Assembly: GCF_030373185.1 (NCBI RefSeq)
Contig: NZ_JAUCZH010000001.1
Span: 434,001-498,000, forward strand
Source: Tabrizicola sp.
GTDB lineage: Bacteria > Pseudomonadota > Alphaproteobacteria > Rhodobacterales > Rhodobacteraceae
DNA: 64,000 nucleotides
Direction of reading: 5' to 3'
The position numbers and the translations under genes are program-made. The notes below the pieces were generated by a model. The model saw only the letters and a list, made by a program, of their open reading frames with translations. It did no database searches and was not told the DNA's origin. Shown here piece by piece: positions 45,772 through 54,778 of this stretch; position 1 is the stretch's first letter, and each line of letters begins with the position of its first letter.

Positions 45772-45797
45772 GGTAAGCAATGGGAAAGCAGGTAAGC
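45772..45797 (+). repeat. Candidate integrase arm sites, right
   Basis: GGTAAGCAATGGGAAAGCA at 45772-45790 matches the left-end copy with one mismatch. A second GGTAAGC follows immediately at 45791, and a third occurs at 45890-45896, just inside the right att repeat. Confidence 0.5.
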
Positions 45798-45799
45798 GA

Positions 45800-45816
45800 G
45801 TAGATCAGCGATCTAC
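45800..45816. promoter_or_regulatory. Palindrome upstream of integrase
   Basis: A perfect GTAGATC-AGC-GATCTAC palindrome, 43 bases before the integrase start. It could be a repressor operator for the integrase promoter or part of the att-region protein complex. Confidence 0.45.
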
Positions 45817-45916
45817 AGAGTTGACAGGTGCCATAAATGCAGCCATGAAATCAAGTGAAATCGGATGTTTGGGAAGAATAGAGTAAACGGGTAAGCATGG
45901 GATATGCGCTAACATT

Positions 45917-45965
45917 TGCCCTCCGAAGGCAGAGGTCACACGTTCGAATCGTGTCGGGTGCGCCA
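45917..45965 (+). repeat. Right attachment repeat (attR)
   Basis: A 49-base exact copy of the tRNA-Arg 3' end (36657-36705). Without the 5' half it cannot form a working tRNA. The rest of the 45758-46125 interval holds the arm sites, the palindrome above, and no gene. Confidence 0.93.
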
Positions 45966-46125
45966 TTTCTCCAGACCAGAATCGAACTTACCTGACCTCC
46001 GCCTCAGGCCAGGCCCCAGATGTCGTCCCTCTGGACGACTGAAATCGCGATGTGCTTGACGGTCGGCTGACTGCCGGGCCACCTAGCAGAAGCGAGCGGC
46101 GCAGGCCAAAGGGGGGGGCGAGTTG

Positions 46126-47958
46126 GTGACGTATGACCAAGTGACAATCATCACCATCCTTGCGGCGACTGTCGGACTGTTTCTGTGGGGCCGGTTTCGA
46201 CACGACGTCGTGGCCCTGGCAGCTTTACTCGCATGTGTGGCGGCTGGGCTTGTCCCGAGTTCCTCGGCGTTCTCTGGCTTCAGCCACCCCGCTGTCATCA
46301 CCGTCGCCTGCGTGCTTGTTCTGAGCAGCGCTTTACAGTCAACAGGTGTCGTGGACGGTCTTGTGCGGGTCGTTCTCCCCGGAGCTACCGGCCCCACTCT
46401 TACGATTGCGGCGCTGACCGGACTGGCAGCGGTCCTTTCCGGGTTCATGAACAATGTCGGCGCCTTGGCATTGCTCATGCCGGTGGCCATCCAGATAGCT
46501 GACCGACTGGCAGTACCACCCGGCAGGGTTCTGATGCCGTTAGCCTTCGGGTCAATTCTCGGGGGCATGACGACCTTGATCGGTACGCCGCCGAACCTCA
46601 TCGTAGCGGGCTTTCGGGCAGAGGTGTCCGGGACCAGCTTTTCAATGTTCGACTTCGCCCCGGTCGGTGTTCCGGTAGCGCTTGTCGGTCTGGTTTTTCT
46701 GGCACTGATCGGCTGGCGTTTGGTACCCGGCCGACAGCGAAAAGGCACGGATGGCTTCGAGACCGGAGCATATTTCACCGAAGCGCGAGTGCCAGAGAAG
46801 TCCAAGGCAGCCGGGATGACGCTTCGAGAGATCGAGGCGGCACTTGATGGAGATGCACAGGTTGTCGGCCTTGTCCGACATGAGCGGCGCATCCCCGCCC
46901 CAAGTCCCTTTCAGGTCGTGAAAGGTGGTGACATCCTGATTGTCGAGGCCGAGCCTGACGCGCTTGCCGAAACACTTTCCCGCCTTGACCTCAAGCTCGA
47001 AGAAGACGTCAAGACATCAGCCCGGAAAGACATGGCCAAGGCCCCGGATCTTCCCGAGAATCCGGGCGACGCCATCGATCCACTGGAGGCGATCCAGTCC
47101 GAGGATATCGTCTTGATGGAGTTGGCTGTGCGTCCTCTGGCTGATCTTGTTGGCCGATCTGCGACCGACATCAATCTGCGCAAGCTTTTCGGGATCAATC
47201 TTCTGGCAATAGCGCGCGAAGGGAACAGGCCCACGGCACGCCTGCGATCCATGCCGATGCTGGCAGGTGATGTTCTCTTGATGCAAGGCACCCCCGAAGC
47301 GATATCCGATTTCGCCAATCGGTTCGGTTGCGTGCCGTTGGCAGCGAGACCGCTGCGAATTCCGGATCAGAGGAAGGCAATCCTTGCGTCAGTGATCATG
47401 CTTGCGGCAATAGGTGGCGCAGCCTTTGGCCTGGTTCCTGCCGCCATCTCTTTCGCAGCCGGAGTGGTAGGAATCGTCGTCGCTGGTGTTCTCCCCGCGC
47501 GTCGCCTGTATGACGCGATCGACTGGCCGGTCATCACCTTGTTGGCCGCCCTCATTCCCGTGGCCGGCGCCATGGCATCGACCGGGGCCGCCAACGTTAT
47601 TGCAAATGGCTTGCTCACCTGGTTCACGGGAGGATCAGCCGTCGTTGCCCTTGTCCTGATCCTGATTGTCACAATGATCCTTTCAGACTTCATGAACAAT
47701 GCAGCCACGGCGGCGGTGATGTGTCCCATCGCGCTTGGGGCCGCGCAGCAACTGGGCGTCAGCGCAGACCCCTTCCTGATGGCCGTCGCGGTTGGCGCTT
47801 CATGCGCATTCCTGACGCCCATCGGACACCAGAACAATACGTTGATCCTCGGACCTGGCGGGCTTCGCTTCGGTGACTACTGGCGCTTGGGTGTTCCGCT
47901 CGAAATACTCGTTGTGCTGGTCGGCGTTCCGATGATCCTTTTCGTCTGGCCGCTGTGA
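46126..47958 (+). CDS. SLC13-type (DASS) permease with RCK_C domains
   Basis: A 610-residue membrane protein of the divalent anion/sodium symporter class. Several hydrophobic segments lie at each end. Two SNT-type signature segments, FMNNVGALALLMPVAI and FMNNAATAAVMCPIAL, are followed by TPPNLI (in GTPPNLIVAGF) and TPIGHQNN respectively, typical of the two inverted repeats. A central cytoplasmic part (about residues 200-420) contains two TrkA_C/RCK_C-like domains. The substrate (sulfate, dicarboxylate or other) is not clear. The start is a GTG at 46126 or the TTG at 46123, both after a G-rich ribosome site. Confidence 0.85.
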   Translation: MTYDQVTIITILAATVGLFLWGRFRHDVVALAALLACVAAGLVPSSSAFSGFSHPAVITVACVLVLSSALQSTGVVDGLVRVVLPGATGPTLTIAALTGLAAVLSGFMNNVGALALLMPVAIQIADRLAVPPGRVLMPLAFGSILGGMTTLIGTPPNLIVAGFRAEVSGTSFSMFDFAPVGVPVALVGLVFLALIGWRLVPGRQRKGTDGFETGAYFTEARVPEKSKAAGMTLREIEAALDGDAQVVGLVRHERRIPAPSPFQVVKGGDILIVEAEPDALAETLSRLDLKLEEDVKTSARKDMAKAPDLPENPGDAIDPLEAIQSEDIVLMELAVRPLADLVGRSATDINLRKLFGINLLAIAREGNRPTARLRSMPMLAGDVLLMQGTPEAISDFANRFGCVPLAARPLRIPDQRKAILASVIMLAAIGGAAFGLVPAAISFAAGVVGIVVAGVLPARRLYDAIDWPVITLLAALIPVAGAMASTGAANVIANGLLTWFTGGSAVVALVLILIVTMILSDFMNNAATAAVMCPIALGAAQQLGVSADPFLMAVAVGASCAFLTPIGHQNNTLILGPGGLRFGDYWRLGVPLEILVVLVGVPMILFVWPL

Positions 47959-48172
47959 CGCCCTGTTTTGCGCAAGAAGGTCTGACGCGCGAACACCGAC
48001 GGTAGGCTTGTCCGCAATTGCAATCAGCAACAAGGACATAGCCGCTCCCAGTGTCATCCTGATCGGTGCGCCAACTTCAAAAGAAGCCCGTCCCGTCCGG
48101 CCCTTGCTGTCCATTGCGGCGCAAAGCCGCAGTGCAGAGTGCGCGCGGTTGTCTGTATTGCGCTTGCCTTCT

Positions 48173-48193
48173 TGCAAATAGTTCTCATTTACA
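48173..48193. promoter_or_regulatory. Mur/Fur-like box upstream of sitA
   Basis: TGCAAAT-N7-ATTTACA is an inverted repeat with one arm mismatch, about 29 bases before the sitA start. Fur-family manganese regulators (Mur) in alphaproteobacteria bind palindromes of this kind upstream of sitABCD. Assignment to Mur is by motif resemblance and context. Confidence 0.65.
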
Positions 48194-48221
48194 TTCTAAC
48201 TTTGTCTGCATGAGGTTTGAA

Positions 48222-49118
48222 ATGTCCCTGACCCGCCGGATCCTTTTGTTGTCTGCCACCGCAATGCTGATGCCATTGTCGGCATTTGCCGAAGACCGGC
48301 TCAAGGTCGTGACCACCTTCACCGTGATTGCCGACATGGCGCGCAATGTGGCCGGTGAGGGGGTCGAGATCGTGTCGGTAACCAAGCCGGGTGCGGAAAT
48401 CCACGGCTATGAACCCACGCCGCAAGACATCGTTGCTGCGGTGGGGGCTGATCTGATCTTGTGGAACGGCCTTGGGCTGGAGCGGTGGTTCGAGCAGTTC
48501 CTGTCCAACCTTGGCCCTGTGCCGTCCGTCACACTTTCAGACGGGGTGGAGCCGATCTCGATCACCGGGGGGGAATATGAAGGGCGGCCCAATCCGCACG
48601 CCTGGATGGGCCTCGGGTCGGCGCTGGTCTATATCGACAACATCGAGGCAGCACTTGCCGCCGCTGATCCGTCCAATGCCGCGGCCTATGCCGCCAATGC
48701 CGAAGCCTACAAGGCGCAGTTGCAGGCTGAAATCGAGCCATTGAAGGACCAGTTGGCCAACCTGCCCGAAGCGCAACGCTGGCTTGTGACCTGTGAAGGC
48801 GCGTTCAGCTATCTGGCGCGTGACCTTGGTTTGCGGGAACTTTATCTCTGGCCGATCAATACGGATGCCACCGGCACTCCGCAGCAGGTGCGGACGGTGA
48901 TTGACGGGGTGCGGGCGCATGACATTCCGGCGGTGTTTTGTGAAAGTACCGTTTCATCTGCCCCGGCCGAACAGGTGGCGCGGGAAACCGGGGCGGCTTT
49001 CGCAGGGGTGCTTTACGTCGACAGCCTGAGCGCAGAGGATGGCCCGGTGCCAACCTACCTTGACCTCTTGAAGGTCACCACCGAAACCATAGCCCGGGGT
49101 CTTGTCCCGGCGAACTGA
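48222..49118 (+). CDS. sitA: Manganese-type ABC transporter binding protein
   Basis: Periplasmic cluster-9 metal-binding protein (298 residues) for manganese or zinc. The leader ends in SAFAEDR after a hydrophobic stretch. Expected metal ligands are the His in [11 protein letters not shown], the His in NPHAWMGLG, a Glu ([10 protein letters not shown] or CESTV) and an Asp near the C terminus (VDSLSAEDG). The ATG at 48222 follows TGAGGTTTGAA. An ATG at 48210 is a weaker alternative. It leads the four-gene operon and has a Mur-like box upstream. Confidence 0.9.
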   Translation: MSLTRRILLLSATAMLMPLSAFAEDRLKVVTTFTVIADMARNVAGEGVEIVSVTKPGAEIHGYEPTPQDIVAAVGADLILWNGLGLERWFEQFLSNLGPVPSVTLSDGVEPISITGGEYEGRPNPHAWMGLGSALVYIDNIEAALAAADPSNAAAYAANAEAYKAQLQAEIEPLKDQLANLPEAQRWLVTCEGAFSYLARDLGLRELYLWPINTDATGTPQQVRTVIDGVRAHDIPAVFCESTVSSAPAEQVARETGAAFAGVLYVDSLSAEDGPVPTYLDLLKVTTETIARGLVPAN

Positions 49119-49126
49119 GGCGGATC

Positions 49127-49996
49127 ATGGACGGCAGCATGGGTGACAGCGGGGCAGGGGATGGCGACGGCATCCTTGCCGACAGCGTATTCGTCACCTA
49201 CCGCAACGGCCTGACCGCCCTGCGGGACACCAGTTTTTCCATTCCGAAAGGCTCGATCACCGGGCTAGTGGGGGTGAACGGGGCCGGTAAGTCGACGCTG
49301 TTCAAGGCAATCATGGGGTTCTTGCCGTTGGCATCGGGGCGGATCCGGCTTCTGGGCATGCCGGTGCGCGATGCGTTGCGGCAAAACCTCGTCGCTTACG
49401 TTCCTCAGGCCGAGGAAGTGGACTGGACCTTTCCGGTGCTGGTCGAAGATGTCGTGATGATGGGCCGCTATGGCCATATGGGATTTCTGCGCCGCCCCTC
49501 GGCCACTGACCGCGCAAAGGTGGATGCGGCCCTTGCGCGTCTTGGCCTTTCCGATCTGCGTCAGCGGCAGATCGGGGAACTTTCCGGCGGCCAGAAAAAG
49601 CGCGTCTTCCTTGCCCGCGCGCTGGCGCAGGAAAGCCGGATCATCCTTCTGGACGAACCCTTTACCGGGGTGGACGTGACGACCGAGGAACAGATCATCG
49701 ACCTGTTGCGCACCCTGCGTGACGAGGGGCATGTCATGCTGGTCTCCACCCACAATCTTGGCTCTGTGCCAGAGTTCTGTGATCGGACGATCCTGATGAA
49801 AGGCACGGTCCTTGCCTTTGGCCCGACCGAAACGATCTTTACCCGCGACAATCTGGAACGCACATTTGGCGGGGTGTTGCGCCATTTCACCCTTGGTGGC
49901 AGCGATCTGCACGACGATGAAGACGCGCGTGAGGTGCGGATCATCACCGATGACGAACGCCCCTTCGTGCAATACGGCCGCAAGGGCGACACCTGA
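49127..49996 (+). CDS. sitB: Manganese ABC transporter ATPase
   Basis: ATP-binding subunit of the metal ABC transporter (289 residues). Walker A is GVNGAGKST, the signature is [15 protein letters not shown], Walker B is [12 protein letters not shown] and the switch His lies in [12 protein letters not shown]. The start at 49127 lies 8 bases after the sitA stop. Its stop overlaps the next gene's start (49996). Confidence 0.95.
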   Translation: MDGSMGDSGAGDGDGILADSVFVTYRNGLTALRDTSFSIPKGSITGLVGVNGAGKSTLFKAIMGFLPLASGRIRLLGMPVRDALRQNLVAYVPQAEEVDWTFPVLVEDVVMMGRYGHMGFLRRPSATDRAKVDAALARLGLSDLRQRQIGELSGGQKKRVFLARALAQESRIILLDEPFTGVDVTTEEQIIDLLRTLRDEGHVMLVSTHNLGSVPEFCDRTILMKGTVLAFGPTETIFTRDNLERTFGGVLRHFTLGGSDLHDDEDAREVRIITDDERPFVQYGRKGDT

Positions 49997-50874
49997 TGTG
50001 GGAGCCGTTTGCCTATGGCTACATGACCAACGCCATGTGGGTTTCGGCACTGGTTGGCGGAGTATGCGGGTTCCTTTCGGCCTATCTCATGCTGAAAGGC
50101 TGGTCGCTGATCGGTGACGCGCTTTCGCATTCTGTCGTACCGGGAGTGGCGGGGGCCTATATCCTTGGCTTGCCCTTTGCATTGGGGGCGTTCCTGTCGG
50201 GCGGGCTGGCCGCAGCGGCGATGCTGTTTCTGTCCTCACGGTCGGGTCTCAAGACGGATACGGTCATCGGCCTGATCTTTACCGCCTTTTTCGGACTGGG
50301 GCTGTTCCTGATCTCGATCTTTCCGACGTCGGTCAGCCTTCAGACCATCACCATGGGCAACATCCTTGCCATCTCGCCCGGTGACACGATGCAATTGCTG
50401 TTGATCGGAGGGATCTCGGCCGTCGTTCTCTTGGTGCTGTGGAAGGATCTGATGGTCACCTTCTTTGATGAAGCCCATGCCCGCACCATCGGCTTGCGGC
50501 CGGATCTTCTGAAACTGGTCTTCTTCACCCTTCTGTCGGCCTCGACCGTGGCAGCGATGCAGACCGTCGGAGCGTTTCTTGTGGTTGCGATGGTCGTGAC
50601 GCCCGGCGCGACGGCCTACCTTCTGACCGACCGCTTCCCGCGCCTGCTGGCGCTTGCCGCCGGCATTGGCGCAGCCAGTGGCTTTGTCGGCGCCTATCTC
50701 AGCTACTTTCTTGACGGGGCGACGGGGGGCGTGATTGTCCTGCTGCAAACGCTTGCCTTTGCGTTGGCGTTCCTCTTTGCGCCAAAGCACGGGGTGCTTG
50801 CCGCGCGCCGCAGGGGCCGACAGCCGGACGCGCGTGGGGATGGCGGACGCGATCAGCGCAAGGAAGCCGCCTGA
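49996..50874 (+). CDS. sitC: Manganese ABC transporter permease 1
   Basis: First membrane subunit (292 residues) of the ABC-3 type metal permease family, with about eight or nine hydrophobic segments (GVCGFLSAYLMLKGWSLIGDALSHSVVPGVAGAYILGLPFALGAF and VGAFLVVAMVVTPGATAYLLTDRF are family-typical). A charged C-terminal tail follows the last segment. Its stop overlaps the start of the next permease (TGATG). Confidence 0.93.
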   Translation: MWEPFAYGYMTNAMWVSALVGGVCGFLSAYLMLKGWSLIGDALSHSVVPGVAGAYILGLPFALGAFLSGGLAAAAMLFLSSRSGLKTDTVIGLIFTAFFGLGLFLISIFPTSVSLQTITMGNILAISPGDTMQLLLIGGISAVVLLVLWKDLMVTFFDEAHARTIGLRPDLLKLVFFTLLSASTVAAMQTVGAFLVVAMVVTPGATAYLLTDRFPRLLALAAGIGAASGFVGAYLSYFLDGATGGVIVLLQTLAFALAFLFAPKHGVLAARRRGRQPDARGDGGRDQRKEAA

Positions 50875-51695
50875 TGCTGGAGATCGTCCTTTTCCCCTTC
50901 CAGTTTCCCTTCATGCAGAACGCTTTCTGGATCGCGCTGATCGTCGCGCCGCCTTGCGCGCTTTTGTCGTGCTTTCTGGTCCTGAAGGGCTGGGCGCTGA
51001 TGGGGGATGCGGTCAGCCACGCTGTTCTGCCGGGGATCGTCATCGCCTATTTGGCAGGTCTGCCGCTTTTGATCGGTGCGTTTGTCGCGGGGCTGGGATC
51101 AACGCTTCTGACCGGGTTTCTGGCCGACAACAGCCGGGTAAAGCGGGATACGATGATGGGTGTGGTCTTTTCCGGCATGTTTGCGCTGGGCATCGTGATG
51201 CACACGGCCTTTCCGTCCGAACTGCACCTTGACCATGTCCTGTTTGGCAACATGCTGGGTGTGGGGGTGGCCGATATTGTCACCGCTGCGGTCATTGCGG
51301 TTCCGGTCACCGTCCTTCTGGCACTCAAATGGCGGGATCTGATGCTGCACGCCTTTGATCCGGCGCAGGCCAAGGTATCGGGGCTGCGGACCGGGGTGCT
51401 GCACTACGGGCTTCTGACGATCCTGTCGCTGACCATCGTCGCCACGCTCTCTTCGGTCGGGCTGATCCTTGCTATCGGTCTGCTGATCGCGCCGGGGGCG
51501 ATCGCCTTTCTGACCAGCCGCCGATTTGGGGTGATGCTGCTGGTGGCCACTGCCGTCACGCTTGGCGCGATGCTGACCGGGGTCTGGGCCAGCTTCTACC
51601 TCGACTCGGCCCCGGCACCGACGATCATTCTGGTTCTTACCGGGTTGTTCCTGCTGGCGCTTGCCCGCCACAATCTGCGCACCCGCACCGGCTGA
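50874..51695 (+). CDS. sitD: Manganese ABC transporter permease 2
   Basis: Second membrane subunit (273 residues), paralogous to the first: LKGWALMGDAVSHAVLPGIVIAYLAGLPLLIGAF and LILAIGLLIAPGAIAFLTSRRF mirror the first permease. Two permease genes in a row are normal for the sitABCD arrangement. A short GGGGC/GCCCC inverted repeat follows the stop, without a T run. Confidence 0.93.
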   Translation: MLEIVLFPFQFPFMQNAFWIALIVAPPCALLSCFLVLKGWALMGDAVSHAVLPGIVIAYLAGLPLLIGAFVAGLGSTLLTGFLADNSRVKRDTMMGVVFSGMFALGIVMHTAFPSELHLDHVLFGNMLGVGVADIVTAAVIAVPVTVLLALKWRDLMLHAFDPAQAKVSGLRTGVLHYGLLTILSLTIVATLSSVGLILAIGLLIAPGAIAFLTSRRFGVMLLVATAVTLGAMLTGVWASFYLDSAPAPTIILVLTGLFLLALARHNLRTRTG

Positions 51696-51758
51696 ACGCC
51701 CTTTACGGGGCCACGCCCCGGCCCTTACCATGGGCGCGCACCTTGCCGGACCCTCACA

Positions 51759-53468
51759 ATGCCCTTTGCGCCTTCTGCGCCCTCTGCCGCCGCCAATGCG
51801 GCCATCTGGTTCTCCACCGATGCCTTTGACCCCGCCAAGGGGATCAACGGGCGGCGCGTCGCCGGGGAAAGCTTTCTGCGCGGCTTTTTTGCCCATGCGG
51901 CGGTGGATGAATTCGTCAGCCTCGCCCACTCCAGCCTTGACCATGCCACCTTTGCCCAGATGGCCGAGGCAAGCGGGGTCACCCAGCCCTTGCGCAAGGT
52001 GTTCCTGCATGCCCCGGCCCGGATTGCCCCGCGTGATGTGGTCTTCTATCCGGCCCCCATCGTGCCAGAGGAGTTCTGGCGCCGGGCGCCGCATGGTGCG
52101 GCGGCATGGGCGCTTTGCGGCATAACCCATACCACCGCCACCCGTGCGGTGATGCAGTTGATCTTCGACATGCGCGCCGCGCCGCAAATGCCGTGGGACG
52201 CGATGGTCTGCACTTCGAACGCAGTCCAGCAGTCCTTGCGCACCTTGATGGAGCTTGCCGAGGATCATCTGGCAACACGCTTTCCCGGCGCGACCCTGCC
52301 GGCCAGACCGCTCTTGCCGGTCATCCCGCTTGGCGTGGACACCGAAGCCTTCCGGCCCGATCCCGCAGCAGGTGCCGCCCTGCGCGCCCGCCTTGGCCTT
52401 GGCCCTGCCGATATCGGCCTGTGCTGCATTGCCCGGCTGACGCCAGACCGCAAGTTCGATCCCTTCCCGCTGTTCCTGGCCCTTGAGGCTGCCGCCCCGG
52501 CCCTTGCCGCGCTGGGTGGACGGTTTCACCTGCTGCTTTGCGGTCAGTTCGCGGATCAGGACTTGCCCGGCACCTTTGCCAAGGCCGCGCGCCGTCTGAT
52601 GCCGTCGGTCGGCTATCATCCTCTGGACGGTGGCAATGCGGCGGAACGCAGGGCCACGCTTTCGGGCAGCGACATCTTTGTCTTTCCGGTCGACAATTTG
52701 CAGGAAACCTTCGGGCTCGCTCCGGTCGAGGCGATGGCTGCGGGGCTGCCCGTCATCGTCTCGGACTGGGACGGGATGAAAGACACTGTCACGCCGGACG
52801 TCGGAGTCCGCATCCCGACCGAAATGCCGCGTGCCGAGGAGACGACCCATCTCAGCCAGCGTCTGCTTGGCGGAACCGACAGCTATTCGCAGTATCTTGG
52901 CCAGATGTCCGCCCTGACGCGGATCGACGTGGCGGCGCTGACCCGGGCAATCGTTGCACTTGGCAGCAACCGGGATCTGCGCGCCCGGATGGGGGCCGCG
53001 GGTCAGGCAAGGGCGCGGGCGCTTTATGATTGGCGCACGGTTATTCCGCAGATGCAGGCGCTCTGGGGTGAACAATCCGCCATGCTGGCCCATGCCCGTA
53101 CCCGCGCCGGCCGGCTTGTCGCACCGGTAAACCCGGCTGGTTTGCCGGTCGGTCCGGCCCCCGGCGTGATGTTCGCAAGCTACCCCAGCCACCCGGCCCC
53201 GGACCGCATGACCCGCCGCCTGCGCGCCACCGACATCGGCATGCGCCCCGATGTCGCTGAAACCTTCGCCTTGCGCCGGTATGCCGCTTCGCGCCGACTG
53301 ATCGAGGATCCTGTCCGCTTGCAGCGGATCCTCGCAGCCTTCGCCGCCACTGGCACGAGGGGTGCCACGATCCCCGACGTTGCCGCCCGGATCGACCTGC
53401 CCCCCGGCACCATCGCCCGTGCGGCGCTCTGGCTGTCGAAATATCATTTTCTGGAGGACTGCCCATGA
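51759..53468 (+). CDS. Glycosyltransferase family 4 protein
   Basis: A 569-residue GT-B glycosyltransferase. The N-terminal acceptor domain is followed by the GT4 (glycosyl transferase 1) C-terminal domain with RLTPDRKFDPFPLFL, the nucleotide-sugar region DIFVFPVDNLQETFGLAPVEAMAAGLPVIVSDW, in which Glu-x7-Glu is as expected for retaining GT4 enzymes. A further 110 or so residues at the C terminus (RRLRATDIGMRPDVAE, LRRYAASRRLIEDP) go beyond the usual fold and look DNA- or helix-rich. Substrate unknown. The gene overlaps the SDR gene by 4 bases. Confidence 0.85.
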   Translation: MPFAPSAPSAAANAAIWFSTDAFDPAKGINGRRVAGESFLRGFFAHAAVDEFVSLAHSSLDHATFAQMAEASGVTQPLRKVFLHAPARIAPRDVVFYPAPIVPEEFWRRAPHGAAAWALCGITHTTATRAVMQLIFDMRAAPQMPWDAMVCTSNAVQQSLRTLMELAEDHLATRFPGATLPARPLLPVIPLGVDTEAFRPDPAAGAALRARLGLGPADIGLCCIARLTPDRKFDPFPLFLALEAAAPALAALGGRFHLLLCGQFADQDLPGTFAKAARRLMPSVGYHPLDGGNAAERRATLSGSDIFVFPVDNLQETFGLAPVEAMAAGLPVIVSDWDGMKDTVTPDVGVRIPTEMPRAEETTHLSQRLLGGTDSYSQYLGQMSALTRIDVAALTRAIVALGSNRDLRARMGAAGQARARALYDWRTVIPQMQALWGEQSAMLAHARTRAGRLVAPVNPAGLPVGPAPGVMFASYPSHPAPDRMTRRLRATDIGMRPDVAETFALRRYAASRRLIEDPVRLQRILAAFAATGTRGATIPDVAARIDLPPGTIARAALWLSKYHFLEDCP

Positions 53469-54187
53469 CCCGATCCATCCTGATCACCGGCGCAGGTGCC
53501 GGCATCGGCCGCGCGACCGCCCGCGCCTTTCTGGCCGCGGGCTGGGACGTGACCCTGCTTGGCCGCCGCCCCGGACCGCTGGAGGAAACCGCCGGGGGCC
53601 ATCCCGCCCGGATCATTGCCTGCGACGTGGGCGACCCGGCCGAGGTCGAGGCCGCCTTTGCCCAGCTTGCCCGGCTGGACGTGTTGTTCAACAACGCCGG
53701 AATCTCGGCCCCCGCAGCCCCGATTGACGAAATTCCGGTTGAACAGTGGCTTGACCTTTGCCGCACCAACATCACCGGCATGTTCCTCTGCGCGCGTGCG
53801 GCCTTCGGACTGATGCGCCGACAGACCCCGCAAGGCGGACGGATCATCAACAACGGCTCGATTTCGGCGCATGTGCCGCGTCCGGGGTCAGCGCCCTACA
53901 CGATGTCGAAACACGCCGTCACCGGTCTGACCCGGACGCTTGGGCTTGACGGACGCGCCTTTGACATCGCCTGCGCCCAGATCGACATTGGTAACGCGCT
54001 GACCGACATGGCCGCACGTTTCACCAAAGGAGTTCCGCAAGCCGATGGCAGTATTCGGCCCGAACCGGTGATGGATGTGGATCACGTTGCCCGGATGGTG
54101 CTGCATATGGCCAGCCTGCCGCTGGACGTGAACACGCCCTTTGTCACCATCATGGCCCGCGACATGCCCTTTATCGGGCGCGGTTAG
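53465..54187 (+). CDS. Short-chain dehydrogenase/reductase
   Basis: A 240-residue classical SDR. The cofactor loop is TGAGAGIG (residues 8-15), the NNAG motif is LFNNAGISAP, and the catalytic residues are the Ser in NNGSISAH and Tyr145/Lys149 (APYTMSKHAV). The substrate is not clear. Its ATG overlaps the glycosyltransferase stop, so the two form a coupled pair and may act on the same glycan or small molecule. Confidence 0.9.
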   Translation: MTRSILITGAGAGIGRATARAFLAAGWDVTLLGRRPGPLEETAGGHPARIIACDVGDPAEVEAAFAQLARLDVLFNNAGISAPAAPIDEIPVEQWLDLCRTNITGMFLCARAAFGLMRRQTPQGGRIINNGSISAHVPRPGSAPYTMSKHAVTGLTRTLGLDGRAFDIACAQIDIGNALTDMAARFTKGVPQADGSIRPEPVMDVDHVARMVLHMASLPLDVNTPFVTIMARDMPFIGRG

Positions 54188-54210
54188 GCAGGCAGGCCAG
54201 TACCACCCGT

Positions 54211-54573
54211 TCAGACTGCGCCGCCGTAAAGTTCCTGCAAAAGGCGCACCAATCGCAGCACCTTCTGATCCTGGATCGAATAATAGATCGCCTTGCCTTC
54301 ACGCCGGGTGGCGACCAGCCCCTCCAACCGCAGGCGCGCAAGCTGCTGGCTTACAGCGGCCTGCCGCAGTTCAAGCAGGTTCTCCAGTTCGGTCACGGAC
54401 CGTTCACCCGCCGCCAGATGGCACAGGATCATCAGCCGCCCCTCGTGGCTGAGCGCCTTGAGAAACGCCGCCGCTTCGGCGCTGCATTTGTGCATGGCCT
54501 TCGCGATCGCCGCGTCTGCGCCAGTCAGTAGCCCAGACACCCCGTCCACCGGTTCGATACGATCAAGCGACAT
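54211..54573 (-). CDS. ArsR-family transcriptional regulator
   Basis: A 120-residue ArsR/SmtB-type winged-helix regulator. The fold is visible as AAAFLKALSHEGRLMILCHLAAGERSVTELENLLELRQAAVSQQLARLRLEGLVATRREGKAIYYSI. Cys30 and Cys51 are the only Cys. Cys51 lies in the ILCHL position that corresponds to one of the redox-sensing Cys in BigR/SqrR-type persulfide sensors, but the second Cys near the C terminus of those proteins is missing here. The effector is therefore unknown. A candidate half-palindrome (TCAA / TTGA) lies upstream. Confidence 0.82.
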   Translation of the reverse strand: MSLDRIEPVDGVSGLLTGADAAIAKAMHKCSAEAAAFLKALSHEGRLMILCHLAAGERSVTELENLLELRQAAVSQQLARLRLEGLVATRREGKAIYYSIQDQKVLRLVRLLQELYGGAV

Positions 54574-54778
54574 GCGCTACTCCACTCAACTTTAGATTGA
54601 AATACGGTAGCATGACTTTTCTGACGTGGCGAGAGGGGCCTTGCTCACATGTCCGGTCAAATGCAACCTTCCGCCGAAGATGGGGCCAGATCCCGGCTAG
54701 GCAAGCCGACACGGGCGCCAGTCGGCCATAAAATGCGCATCAATGCGCGGAACCGCAACAAAGGACCACAGCCCGATC

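Noticed and set aside
45917-45965. A second tRNA-Arg gene
   Set aside because: Only the 3' 49 bases are present; the acceptor 5' strand and D arm are missing, so it is the att repeat and not a gene.
51707-51719. Terminator after sitD
   Set aside because: The stem is only 5 bp and no T run follows.
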